Shown: one piece after another, positions 1 to 7,077 of the stretch
Position numbering within the stretch: the first letter of the stretch is position 1
Layout: each line of letters starts with the position of its first letter
Assembly: GCA_964517075.1 (NCBI GenBank)
Contig: CAZFAT010000040.1
Span: 1-10,775 of the forward strand
Length of the DNA: 10,775 nucleotides
From: CAZFAT01 sp964517075
GTDB lineage: Bacteria > Acidobacteriota > Vicinamibacteria > Vicinamibacterales > SCN-69-37
Direction: 5' to 3'
Notes under the pieces: model-generated
Database searches by the model: none
What the model saw: only the letters and a program-made list of their open reading frames with translations
What the model was told of the DNA's origin: nothing
Program-made: the position numbers and the translations under genes

Positions 1-1398
1 GACCTGAAGCAGGCGCTCGCATCCAACGCACCGCCCGGGTTCGATGCGCCGCAGGGCAGCCCTGAGGACGGAGTGCGAGCCTGTCCTGGCTGTCCAGTTC
101 GGCGCATGGTTCGACCGTACTTCGAATCGCTGGCGATCAACGTCATGTACAACGGCATCAACCATGCGCGCGGGCACGACACCGCGAAGATCACTTTCAA
201 GTCGATGTATCAAAATCTTAAGCACGGGTTCGAGTGGGACTCGAACGACTGGGGAACCAACCAGATCGGGCATCCCTATCAGGGCAGCAACTATTTCACG
301 TCAGGCCGCGCACACGGCCTGTCGTTCTGGGAGTCCACACCGGTCGCGGCGTTCGGCAGCGCGACGTGGGAATTCCTGTTCGAGAACAATCGCGCGTCGC
401 TGAACGATTACATCAACACCACGATTGGCGGCATCGCGCTCGGCGAGGTGATGCTCCGAACCGCCTGGCTCGTTCGCGATCCGACACTGACGGGCAGGGC
501 TCGGCAGAGAAAGGAAATCATCGCGACGGCGATCGATCCGTTCGGTGGCCTTCAACGGATGATTTCCGGGGATGCGAAGCGTATCTCCGAGAAACCCCCG
601 ACGATGATCCCGTCGTCGGTCAAGAGCCGTGGCGGCGCGGGCGTGCTGTGGCAGGGACGGAATGTGATCGAGGCGCAGGCCTCAGCGTCGCCATTCTTCG
701 AGCTCGAGATGGATTACGGCGATGTGCGGCGTGGCGACAGCACGGTTCCATTCGGCGCCTTCGGACTTCAGTTCACTGCAGGCGGCGGCAGTCCCATTTC
801 GCAGGCCAATATCCGCGGACGGTACTTCAGCCGCGCGTTCGGTGACGGCGGCCGTGCGCAGTTCTCCGTTTTCCAGACGTTCGACTACCAGACGAACAAG
901 GCGTACGAATTCGGCGGCCAGGGTGTCGAAGTGGAAGTAGCCGTGACCCGGCGGCTCTCTTCGTCAACAACACTTTGGATGGCCGCGACGGGCGGCTCGA
1001 CGATTCTTGGTGCAGTCGACACTCTCAAACAGCTGGACGAGGTCACGACCGACCCCGCACCGCCTGCCGAAGTCTCGACCGACCCCGAACCGGCCCCGCT
1101 CCGACCCTACGACTACGGACCAACCTTCCGGTTCGGCGGCGTCATGGAGTTGCAGCGCCAGGGTGCCGCGGTTGCGCGCCTGACCTACCAGGGTTACCAG
1201 GTCAGTGTCGTGGATGGCACGCGCGCGTTCCACGTGTTGCAGCGCCTGCACCTCGACCTTCGGCTGCCGCTCCCGCGCGCGTTCGCGCTTGGCATGTCGG
1301 GCGAGTACTTCTTCCGAAAGGCATATTTCTGGCCGACGGGCAGCCGCACCGATCAGTCTCCGCAGTTCCGCGTGTTCCTGGCCTGGAGGCAGGAATGA
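1..1398 (+). CDS. DUF3943 domain-containing protein, 5'-truncated by the window edge
   Basis: The frame is open from base 1 to the TGA at 1396-1398, giving about 465 visible residues. The N-terminal half carries the hallmarks of the DUF3943 family: a GFEWD segment followed by N-Q-x-G-HPY near 250-280, YF and an A-x-x-G-x-SFW segment near 290-330, then GS-x-x-WEF near 355-375, SLNDYINTT and GG-x-A-x-GE near 395-450. The C-terminal part alternates hydrophobic and polar residues and ends in an aromatic-rich strand (FRVFLAW), as expected of an outer-membrane beta-barrel-like protein. The function of the family is unknown. A GTG at 73 or ATG at 106 could serve as a start, but neither is followed by a signal peptide, and coding-like sequence continues upstream. 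I therefore treat the gene as partial, with its export signal outside the window. The stop overlaps the next gene's start. A Pro-rich 10-residue tandem repeat lies in a probable loop at 1042-1101. Family call firm; role unknown. Confidence 0.85.
   Translation, partial: DLKQALASNAPPGFDAPQGSPEDGVRACPGCPVRRMVRPYFESLAINVMYNGINHARGHDTAKITFKSMYQNLKHGFEWDSNDWGTNQIGHPYQGSNYFTSGRAHGLSFWESTPVAAFGSATWEFLFENNRASLNDYINTTIGGIALGEVMLRTAWLVRDPTLTGRARQRKEIIATAIDPFGGLQRMISGDAKRISEKPPTMIPSSVKSRGGAGVLWQGRNVIEAQASASPFFELEMDYGDVRRGDSTVPFGAFGLQFTAGGGSPISQANIRGRYFSRAFGDGGRAQFSVFQTFDYQTNKAYEFGGQGVEVEVAVTRRLSSSTTLWMAATGGSTILGAVDTLKQLDEVTTDPAPPAEVSTDPEPAPLRPYDYGPTFRFGGVMELQRQGAAVARLTYQGYQVSVVDGTRAFHVLQRLHLDLRLPLPRAFALGMSGEYFFRKAYFWPTGSRTDQSPQFRVFLAWRQE
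1042..1101 (+). repeat. 30-bp in-frame tandem repeat, two imperfect copies
   Basis: Two adjacent 30-base units (1042-1071 and 1072-1101) encode a 10-residue repeat of the pattern V-(T/S)-T-D-P-(A/E)-P-(P/A). The string gaccgaccccg recurs exactly 30 bases apart (1047 and 1077). The repeat sits in a Pro- and acid-rich stretch between probable beta strands of the DUF3943 protein. That is the kind of exposed loop where copy number can drift without breaking the frame. Confidence 0.7.
1385..1389 (+). promoter_or_regulatory. Ribosome binding site GGAGG for the outer-membrane protein gene
   Basis: GGAGG lies five bases upstream of the ATG at 1395, inside the last codons of the DUF3943 gene. It fixes the start of the downstream gene. 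Together with the ATGA overlap at 1395-1398 it implies translational coupling of the two genes. Confidence 0.75.
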
Positions 1399-2063
1399 GC
1401 GTCCCGCGTCTGGTTGCCACGATCATCCTCGGGCTTTGCACGCCGCACGCGGTGGCTGCGACGGCGTTCGCGCAGATCGTGCCGCCCGTTGCGGCACCCG
1501 CCGTTCCTCAGGCCGTTCCTGGTGTGCAGCCGATCGGATCGAAGTGGTGGCTCGTCGCCGGCGGAGGCTTTTCGATGGTACGCGCCGGCTGCGAGATGTG
1601 CGGCCGCGCCGGCGTCTTCACGAACAGCAAGGGCATCTTCTTCGATGTCGGTGGCCGAGTGACGCCGCGCGTGGATTTCGGTGTGGAGGTCCTGTTCGTG
1701 ACCGCGCACCTTGAGGAATCTGTGGACAGCGATCCCGTTCGGACGACGTTCATTGTGGGAGTCGCGCAGTTCCGGCCGCTGATGGACCGCGGCTTGTATT
1801 TCCGCGCGGGAATGGGAGTCGGATTCGCGGGCCTCTTGGACAGCGCGATCAGGCCCGATCTCGCCGAGACTTACAGTACGAATGCTCTTGGAGTGACGTA
1901 CGGACTGGGATGGATCTTCAGACATGAGCACCGATGGGGAACCCAGGCAAACTTCTCGCACCACATCGCGGCGATCGGCGAGCTGTCTTCTCAGTCCGGC
2001 GAACCGGTGAGAAACGTTGTCGGCAACTACTGGACCAGCGGTGTAGCAATCTTCTTCCGATAG
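1395..2063 (+). CDS. Exported outer-membrane beta-barrel protein (hypothetical), 222 aa
   Basis: The protein starts MSVPRLVATIILGLC and has a cleavable signal peptide with likely processing after about residue 26 (ATAFA-Q). A Pro/Ala/Val-rich linker to residue 48 follows. The rest has alternating amphipathic strands with Gly- and aromatic-rich turns (KWWLVAGGGFS, GIFFDVGGRV, GLYFRAGMGVGF, GVTYGLGWIF) and a terminal strand ending in aromatic FFR. This pattern fits a small eight-stranded barrel of the outer-membrane protein beta-barrel type. A C66-x-x-C69 pair sits in what should be the first hairpin and could form a disulfide in the periplasm. The ATG at 1395 is chosen because of the GGAGG and the ATGA overlap with the DUF3943 gene. 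Longer upstream readings of this frame run inside that gene and lack a signal peptide. The two proteins probably act in the same envelope compartment. No specific ligand or function can be assigned. Confidence 0.85.
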   Translation: MSVPRLVATIILGLCTPHAVAATAFAQIVPPVAAPAVPQAVPGVQPIGSKWWLVAGGGFSMVRAGCEMCGRAGVFTNSKGIFFDVGGRVTPRVDFGVEVLFVTAHLEESVDSDPVRTTFIVGVAQFRPLMDRGLYFRAGMGVGFAGLLDSAIRPDLAETYSTNALGVTYGLGWIFRHEHRWGTQANFSHHIAAIGELSSQSGEPVRNVVGNYWTSGVAIFFR

Positions 2064-2273
2064 ATCTGGAAGCTGATAGGAAGTATTAGGCTGCGGGGCG
2101 TCTGGGCAACAGCAGGTCGCAATATCAGACCCTGCCGCCACCCGCGACACCGGGATCCGAGACACGGCGCGGATTAGAAGGCATTCTCGCACGGTCAGCC
2201 CTCGTCACGCAGTCGTCCGTAGAAGAACCGCGCACACCTCCACCGACACGCCGCGGCGGCTGTCGGGCGGGGT
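2064..2273. other. Non-coding stretch after the outer-membrane protein gene
   Basis: I see no supported gene, RNA or strong terminator in these 210 bases. The first part is less GC-rich than its surroundings. The only structure is the stem-loop at 2243-2266, listed separately. An open frame crossing here on the - strand is antisense to the outer-membrane protein gene and has no protein-like character. Confidence 0.5.
2243..2266. other. Inverted repeat / hairpin beside the transposase remnant
   Basis: CCGACA (2243-2248) and TGTCGG (2261-2266) are perfect inverted repeats around a 12-base GC-only centre containing CCGCGG. No T-run follows on either strand, so it is not a classical terminator. 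It lies 8 bases beyond the 3' end of the transposase remnant, where IS91-like elements carry a terminal palindrome. Chance in such GC-rich DNA is equally possible. Confidence 0.35.
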
Positions 2274-2446
2274 TCAGTTGTCGGCGAAGACGGGAAGGTG
2301 TGGCGGCGAACGGGCCGGCAGCGGCGTCGGCAGCTCCGCCGGGACACCTAATTTAGGTGCGTCAAGATGCGGCCGATGACCTCGGTCTGCTGAATGAGCG
2401 CGATCAGGCGCAGCCGCCCGCCGCAGCGTTCGCACGCGAGCCAGCA
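2274..2446 (-). pseudogene. Remnant of a transposase C-terminus (IS91-type-like), frameshifted
   Basis: Reading the - strand from 2446, one frame gives a Cys-rich start (CWLACERCGGRLRLIALI) followed by a QQTEVIGRILTHL stretch. It then hits TAG at 2348-2350. A second frame takes over from about 2354 and gives KLGVPAELPTPLPARSPP, ending in TGA at 2274-2276. Joined, these resemble the usual tail of IS91-family transposases as I know them: a C-x-x-CGGR-x-R-x-IA zinc-knuckle-like segment, V-I-x-x-IL-x-HLGL, then a Pro/Ala/Arg-rich end. The join needs a single-base change near 2354-2357 (CACCTAAATTAGG on the - strand). Nothing transposase-like remains upstream of 2446, so this is a scrap of about 55 codons from a much longer gene. 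Family assignment is from memory of the motif and is moderately sure; that it is broken is clear. Confidence 0.55.
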
Positions 2447-2532
2447 GTTCCTGGTGATGGAACAGGGACCCGCGGCGCACGCCCGAACCCCTGGTCATCA
2501 TTCTCAACTGGCGGGCCCGGCTACGGCAGCGG

Positions 2533-4056
2533 CTACCCGCCTACGCGCACGATCTTCAACGCGATGTCGGCCGTGAACTCTGGCGACGACAGGGTCCGCG
2601 CGCCGCCCGTGTGATCGAACCGTGTCCGCTCGCCCTGCGGGCCCGTCATCGGACTCACCCACGTCGCGTCGTAGCGTCCGGCCGGTAACGTCACGGCCAG
2701 TTCCGCCTCGCGGGTGCGCAGCGGTGTCGTCGCGAGCGCACGCAGTGGGTCCTGCCCCCGGCCGCGACCCGTGTCCGCCAGTGACACGTAGATCGCGTAC
2801 TGCCGGCCCTCCTCGACAAGTGCGCGTGCGGAGAAGTCAGTCGCCGCTCCCAGCGACACGACGTTATCTCGCGGGGCCATCCTCACGAACTCGAAGCCGT
2901 TCATGAAGTCGGCGAGGATGCGCATCTGCCGGCGGAACTCCGGGCCGCCTCCGCCGGGCTGATTCGGCGGCAGCGGCATCCACGTGCCGTCGGGATGCGC
3001 GATCGTGTACGTGTAGTCGAGATGCGAGAAGATGCCGCCGCCGGCGACCAGGAAGTGCCACGCTTCGAGCCGGTACGGCAGATCGGCCTGCCCGCGGAAT
3101 CCCGTCTCGTCATCACCGATGACCTTGCCCAGCTCGTAGTTGATCGTGACGGCCGTCGGCGGCGCGGCGTAGTGGAAGTTGAAGATCGAGACGGCAGGAT
3201 GCGGATTGTCGATCTTCCGGCTGCCGTTCGAAATGTTCTGCGCGATCAGGTGCTGCTTCGGCAGCCCTTTCTCGGTGGCGACGATGAGGTCCGTGACGTG
3301 GCGCTGGAACTCGTCGGGCACCAGGTTGAGCGCATACGGCTCGTTGACGAGCTCGAAGTACAGATTGTCGAAGCTGTTCACCTCGGTCACGATCTTCCGG
3401 ACGTACGTGTCCATGAACGTGACGACGGCGGGATCTCCGAGGTCGTACACCGACTCGCGCGTCAGCCCGCCGCCCAGGCCATTGACGTTGTTGGCGGCGT
3501 TGAGCGGAGACAGTTCCCACATCGAGTCCCGGTAGAACGGGCAGAACAGCACGACCTCAACCATCACGTCGCGCGCGGCCGCCTCGGTCAGGAAGCGCCG
3601 GAGCCGCGTGAAGAACGCGTCGTCCCACCGGGACAGATCGAACTTGTTACCGCCGTTGGCGTAGCCCGGCTGGGTGCTGCGCGCCCAGGGTGCGATGTAC
3701 CGGCCCGTTGCCGGAGCCAGGGTGTTGTGCGTGATGTTGAAGGCCTTCGGATCCTCGAGGTAGAAGCCCGTCCAGAGGCGGGTCTGGTTGAGACCATTGC
3801 GTTGCAGTTCGGCCAGGTACGGGACAAAGTCGAAGTCCTGATTGATGACGGCGCCGTAGTGCTCGGCCGAGGAGATCAACAGCAGCGGCCGGCCGCGGTA
3901 CTCCAGGTAGTGGGGGTTTGCCGCGGACAGTCGCAGCAGCGCGGGCGCGGCGGCCTCCGCGCGCCCGGACCGGATGACCGGCTGACCCGACACCGCGGGC
4001 GCGATCGCCGCGGCGAGCGCCAGGGCGAGCAGTCGGCGGGTCATGGCGGTAAGCAT
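2533..4056 (-). CDS. Exported glycoside hydrolase-like protein, clan GH-A (cellulase/DUF4038-like) fold, 507 aa
   Basis: The protein has a hydrophobic signal peptide (LLALALAAAIAPAVSG) with likely cleavage near residue 24. It then resembles cellulase-like glycosidases of the (beta/alpha)8 clan GH-A. Residues about 45-105 carry N-P-H-Y-L-E-Y-x-G-R-P and SAEHYGAVIN. NGLNQTRLW lies near 88-95, a VMVEVVLFCPFY strand at 164-175, and FELVNEPY at 234-241, where E239 is the expected acid/base. FNFHY lies near 292-296 and D-D-E-T-GF near 315-320, where E317 is a candidate nucleophile. LDYTYT near 347-351 follows. The last 90 or so residues look like a small beta-sandwich appendage. An ATG at 4042-4044 (M5) is an equally plausible start and gives a more typical signal peptide; neither start has a clear ribosome binding site. 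It is divergent from the cytochrome-containing gene. Substrate unknown; a polysaccharide or oligosaccharide acted on outside the cytoplasm is inferred. Confidence 0.8.
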   Translation of the reverse strand: MLTAMTRRLLALALAAAIAPAVSGQPVIRSGRAEAAAPALLRLSAANPHYLEYRGRPLLLISSAEHYGAVINQDFDFVPYLAELQRNGLNQTRLWTGFYLEDPKAFNITHNTLAPATGRYIAPWARSTQPGYANGGNKFDLSRWDDAFFTRLRRFLTEAAARDVMVEVVLFCPFYRDSMWELSPLNAANNVNGLGGGLTRESVYDLGDPAVVTFMDTYVRKIVTEVNSFDNLYFELVNEPYALNLVPDEFQRHVTDLIVATEKGLPKQHLIAQNISNGSRKIDNPHPAVSIFNFHYAAPPTAVTINYELGKVIGDDETGFRGQADLPYRLEAWHFLVAGGGIFSHLDYTYTIAHPDGTWMPLPPNQPGGGGPEFRRQMRILADFMNGFEFVRMAPRDNVVSLGAATDFSARALVEEGRQYAIYVSLADTGRGRGQDPLRALATTPLRTREAELAVTLPAGRYDATWVSPMTGPQGERTRFDHTGGARTLSSPEFTADIALKIVRVGG

Positions 4057-4073
4057 ACGCCCGTCGCACGGCC

Positions 4074-4081
4074 GTTATACT
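4074..4081. promoter_or_regulatory. Overlapping divergent -10-like elements in the 75-bp intergenic spacer
   Basis: TATACT at 4076-4081 on the + strand is one mismatch from the sigma-70 -10 consensus, and the same patch reads TATAAC on the - strand (4079-4074). A + transcript would have a leader of about 45 bases before the ATG at 4132. A - transcript would have a short leader before 4056 or 4044. No convincing -35 element is visible for either direction at 16-18 bp spacing. The AT-rich patch stands out in very GC-rich surroundings, which is why I list it. Confidence 0.35.
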
Positions 4082-4131
4082 GTGTCGCTCGGCGGCGGCG
4101 GACGTTGCCGACCGCCCTCCAGGCAGCCCAC

Positions 4132-7035
4132 ATGATTCTTCGGCCCACTCCTCCACGCCCGACGCGCGTCGTGCTGTTGGCCGCGGCGGCCCTGTTCGCG
4201 CTTGGTTTCACGCTATCCGCTCAGGATCCGCCCGCGCAGGCTCCTGGAGCCACCCCGACGCCCGCCGAGGGCGCCGCGCGAGGAGGCCGCGGTCGCGGCA
4301 CCGGCCGCAATCCGAATGCGCTGGCGGACTTCTCGCCGAAAGATCCGATCCCCGCGCGATCGGCCACGGATCAGGCCCGGACCTTCATCACACCGCCGGG
4401 CTATCGCATGGAGCTGGTCCTCTCGGAGCCTGACGTCATCAGTCCGGCCATCATCGAGTTCGACGGCAACGGCCGCATGTATGTCGTCGAGTTCCTGAGC
4501 TACATGCTCGACGCGGATGGGACCGGCTCGCACGACCCGATCAGCCGGATCACACGGTTCGAGAGCACGAAGGGCGATGGCGTCTACGACAAGCGCACCG
4601 TCTTCGCCGACAAGCTCGTGCTGCCGCGCGCGATCCTGCCGCTCGAAGACGGCGTCATCCTCACCAACGAGACCGCCTCGGACGATCTCATCAAGCTGTC
4701 AGACACCAACGGTGACGGCGTGGCGGACCGGAAGGAAGTCGTCTACACGGGCGTAGGCCTCGGACGCGACGGGAACCTCGAGCACGAGCAGATGGGGTTT
4801 CTGTGGGGCATGGACAACTGGATCTACAGCACCTACAACGCCTTTCGACTTCGCTGGACGCCGCGGGGTTTCATTCGCGAACCCACCGGGTCGAACGGCG
4901 CCCAGTGGGGTGTCAGCCAGGACGACGACGGAAAGATCTGGTGGCTGTGCGGCGGATGCGAGCGCGGGCCCATCAACTTCCAGGTGCCCATTCATTACGG
5001 CGCCTGGACGCGGGACAACCAGTTCGAACCCGGGTTCGACATCGCCTGGCCGGTCGTGGGCGTCGGCGACTTTCAGGGCGGGATGGGGCGCGTGCGCATC
5101 CCGACGAACGTTCTCAATCACCTCACGGGCACCTCCGGCGTCGATGTGGTTCGCGGCGATCGCGTGCCCGACGACCTGCGGGGGGATCTGCTCTTCGGCG
5201 AGCCCGTCGGCCGCTTCATCCGCCGCGCGCGGATCGTGAAGACCGACGGGCTGACCGAGCTGCGGAACGTCTACCCGAACTCGGAGTTCATCCTGAGCAC
5301 GGACCCCTATTTCCGTCCCGTTAATCTCGAGACGGCGCCGGACGGCTCCGTGTACATCGCCGACATGTACCACGGCATCATCCAGGACTCGCAGTGGACG
5401 CTGCCCGGCTCCTACCTGCGCCGGAAGATCGAGCAGTATCAACTGGACAAGGTCATCAACTACGGCCGCGTGTGGCGATTGCGCTACGACGGCATGCCCG
5501 CTGTGCCGCCCACGCCGGCGCAGCCGGCGGCCGCCGCCACGCCGGGGAGCCCGGCCATTCCGGGCATCGAGCTGAGCACCACGGCGCCGCGAATGTACGG
5601 CGAGACGCCGGCTCAGCTCGTGGCGCATCTTGCGCATCAGAATGGCTGGTGGCGCGACACCGCGCAGCGGCTGCTGGTCCTGCGACAGGACAAGTCCGCC
5701 ATCCCGGCTCTCCGTCAGATGGCCGCGTCAGAGCAACTGACGGGCCGCTTTCACGCGCTCTGGACACTCGAAGGTCTCGGTGCGCTGGATCCGGCGCTCG
5801 TCCGAGAGGCCATGGCCGACTCGAATCCGAGGACGCGCGTGCAGGCGATTCGGCTCAGCGAAACGCTGTACAAGGCCGGCAACCGGTCGTTCGAGGCCGA
5901 CTACCGGCGTTTGACCACGGATGCCGACGCCGACGTCGCGGTGCAGGCCCTCCTGACGCTGTCACTCTTCAAGGTTCCCGATCTCGCCGACGTTGTTACT
6001 GCGTCACAATCCGCGAACACGACGCGCGGCGTGCAGGAGGTGGGCGCGTGGATCACGCGGCCGGCGGCCACGGGCCGGGGCGGCGGGCGCGGGGGACCGA
6101 CCCGCACGCCCGAACAACTCGCACGGCTCGAACGCGGCGAAGCCATCTTCAATGAAGTGTGCTTCGCGTGCCACGGATCGGACGGCCGTGGCCAGCCACT
6201 TGACAGCGCCGAACCCGGCGTGACCATGGCGCCGTCCGTGGCCGGTTCGCCCCGTGTCCAGGGCCATCGCGACTATGTCGTCAAGACATTGCTGCACGGC
6301 CTCACGGGACCGATCGATGGCGAGACGTATCCGCAGGTCATGGCGCCGCTCGGATCGAACAACGACGAGTGGATAGCGTCGGTCGCGTCCTACATCCGGA
6401 CGAGTTTCGGCAACACGGCCTCTCTCGTCACGCCTGCCGACGTCGCGCGCGTGCGCAAGAGCACGGCGGGCCGGCGAACGATGTGGACCTCCGGCGAGAT
6501 CGAATCGGCGCTGCCAGTCCTCCTGATGCCGCAGCCGACCTGGAAGGCGACCGCCAGCCACAACACGGACATCGCCGCTGGCGCGCTCTCGCTCGCCGGC
6601 TGGACGTCAGCCGTGCCGCAGCAGTCCGGGATGTGGCTGCAAGTGGAACTGCCGACGGCGGTGCGGCTTGCGGAAATCCAGTTTCATTCGCCCGCCGGCG
6701 GGCGTGGCTTCGGAATCGGCAGTCTCGGTGGTTATGGAACGGGCCGTGGCGTGAATCAGGCCGGCGCGACCGGCGGCCGCGGCCGCGGCCGCGGTGCGCC
6801 ACCGCCGCCGGGGCTCCATCCGATCGCCTACCGCGTCCAGGTGTCGATGGACGGGACGACGTGGAGCCGGCCCGTGGCCGAAGGGACCGGGCTGCCGGAT
6901 CTCACCACGATCCCGTTCACGCCGGTCCAGGCCCGGTTCGTGCGCATCACGCAAACGGCGGCGCCCACGGGAGCCGACGTGCCCGTGTGGTCGATGATCG
7001 GGTTGCGCCTGTACTCGGCGCCCGCCGGCCAGTGA
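4132..7035 (+). CDS. Exported PVC-type heme-binding protein: beta-propeller (TIGR02604-like), HEAT-like helices, cytochrome c, F5/8 type C-like domain, 967 aa
   Basis: The start is the ATG at 4132, since it gives a signal peptide (VVLLAAAALFALGFTLSA-Q). The frame is open far upstream only as antisense of the glycosidase gene. Residues about 84-450 match the putative membrane-bound dehydrogenase N-terminal domain seen in Planctomycetes and Acidobacteria: PPGYRMELVLSEP, FDGNGRMYVVEF, NLEHEQMGFLWGMDNWIY and DGSVYIADMYHG. A D-x-N-x-D-x-V-x-D-x-x-E calcium loop spans residues 191-202 and a CGGC pair lies at 273-276. Residues about 488-640 are HEAT-like helices. Residues about 659-761 form a cytochrome c domain with C677-F-A-C680-H681 for covalent heme and M737 as the likely axial ligand. 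Residues about 800-964 look like a discoidin (F5/8 type C) domain, interrupted by a Gly-Arg-rich insert. A periplasmic oxidoreductase passing electrons from a sugar or alcohol to the heme is the likely role. Substrate is unknown, and no ribosome binding site better than AGG at 4121 is visible. Confidence 0.88.
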   Translation: MILRPTPPRPTRVVLLAAAALFALGFTLSAQDPPAQAPGATPTPAEGAARGGRGRGTGRNPNALADFSPKDPIPARSATDQARTFITPPGYRMELVLSEPDVISPAIIEFDGNGRMYVVEFLSYMLDADGTGSHDPISRITRFESTKGDGVYDKRTVFADKLVLPRAILPLEDGVILTNETASDDLIKLSDTNGDGVADRKEVVYTGVGLGRDGNLEHEQMGFLWGMDNWIYSTYNAFRLRWTPRGFIREPTGSNGAQWGVSQDDDGKIWWLCGGCERGPINFQVPIHYGAWTRDNQFEPGFDIAWPVVGVGDFQGGMGRVRIPTNVLNHLTGTSGVDVVRGDRVPDDLRGDLLFGEPVGRFIRRARIVKTDGLTELRNVYPNSEFILSTDPYFRPVNLETAPDGSVYIADMYHGIIQDSQWTLPGSYLRRKIEQYQLDKVINYGRVWRLRYDGMPAVPPTPAQPAAAATPGSPAIPGIELSTTAPRMYGETPAQLVAHLAHQNGWWRDTAQRLLVLRQDKSAIPALRQMAASEQLTGRFHALWTLEGLGALDPALVREAMADSNPRTRVQAIRLSETLYKAGNRSFEADYRRLTTDADADVAVQALLTLSLFKVPDLADVVTASQSANTTRGVQEVGAWITRPAATGRGGGRGGPTRTPEQLARLERGEAIFNEVCFACHGSDGRGQPLDSAEPGVTMAPSVAGSPRVQGHRDYVVKTLLHGLTGPIDGETYPQVMAPLGSNNDEWIASVASYIRTSFGNTASLVTPADVARVRKSTAGRRTMWTSGEIESALPVLLMPQPTWKATASHNTDIAAGALSLAGWTSAVPQQSGMWLQVELPTAVRLAEIQFHSPAGGRGFGIGSLGGYGTGRGVNQAGATGGRGRGRGAPPPPGLHPIAYRVQVSMDGTTWSRPVAEGTGLPDLTTIPFTPVQARFVRITQTAAPTGADVPVWSMIGLRLYSAPAGQ
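6698..6810 (+). repeat. Gly-Arg-rich low-complexity insert with (GGCCGC)3 microsatellite
   Basis: Residues about 856-893 of the heme protein are dominated by Gly and Arg (GGRGFG, GTGRG, GGRGRGRG) and end in a proline run. They lie between the first strands and the YRVQVSMDG strand of the discoidin-like domain. At 6775-6792 the DNA is three perfect copies of the hexamer GGCCGC, forming three overlapping GCGGCCGC palindromes. Each copy adds Gly-Arg in frame, so slippage would change length without a frameshift. Shorter Gly-Arg patches occur in the same protein near residues 49-60 and 647-657. Confidence 0.7.
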
Positions 7036-7077
7036 ACGCGGCGCCCGCCCGGACGGCTCGCTGTCGCGCGCGTCGTC

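Noticed and set aside
1353..2192. A 279-codon open frame on the - strand
   Set aside because: It is antisense to the outer-membrane protein gene, which has a signal peptide, a ribosome binding site and barrel periodicity. The antisense product shows none of these.
2995..4131. A 379-codon open extension upstream of the heme protein start, in the same frame
   Set aside because: It is antisense to the glycosidase gene, has Arg/Val-rich composition with no domain motifs, and would bury the clear signal peptide that begins at 4132. It is a by-product of high GC content.
7016..7049. 11-bp direct repeat cggcgcccgcc flanking the heme protein stop codon
   Set aside because: It is short, made only of G and C, and expected by chance in DNA of this composition. 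No insertion lies between the copies.
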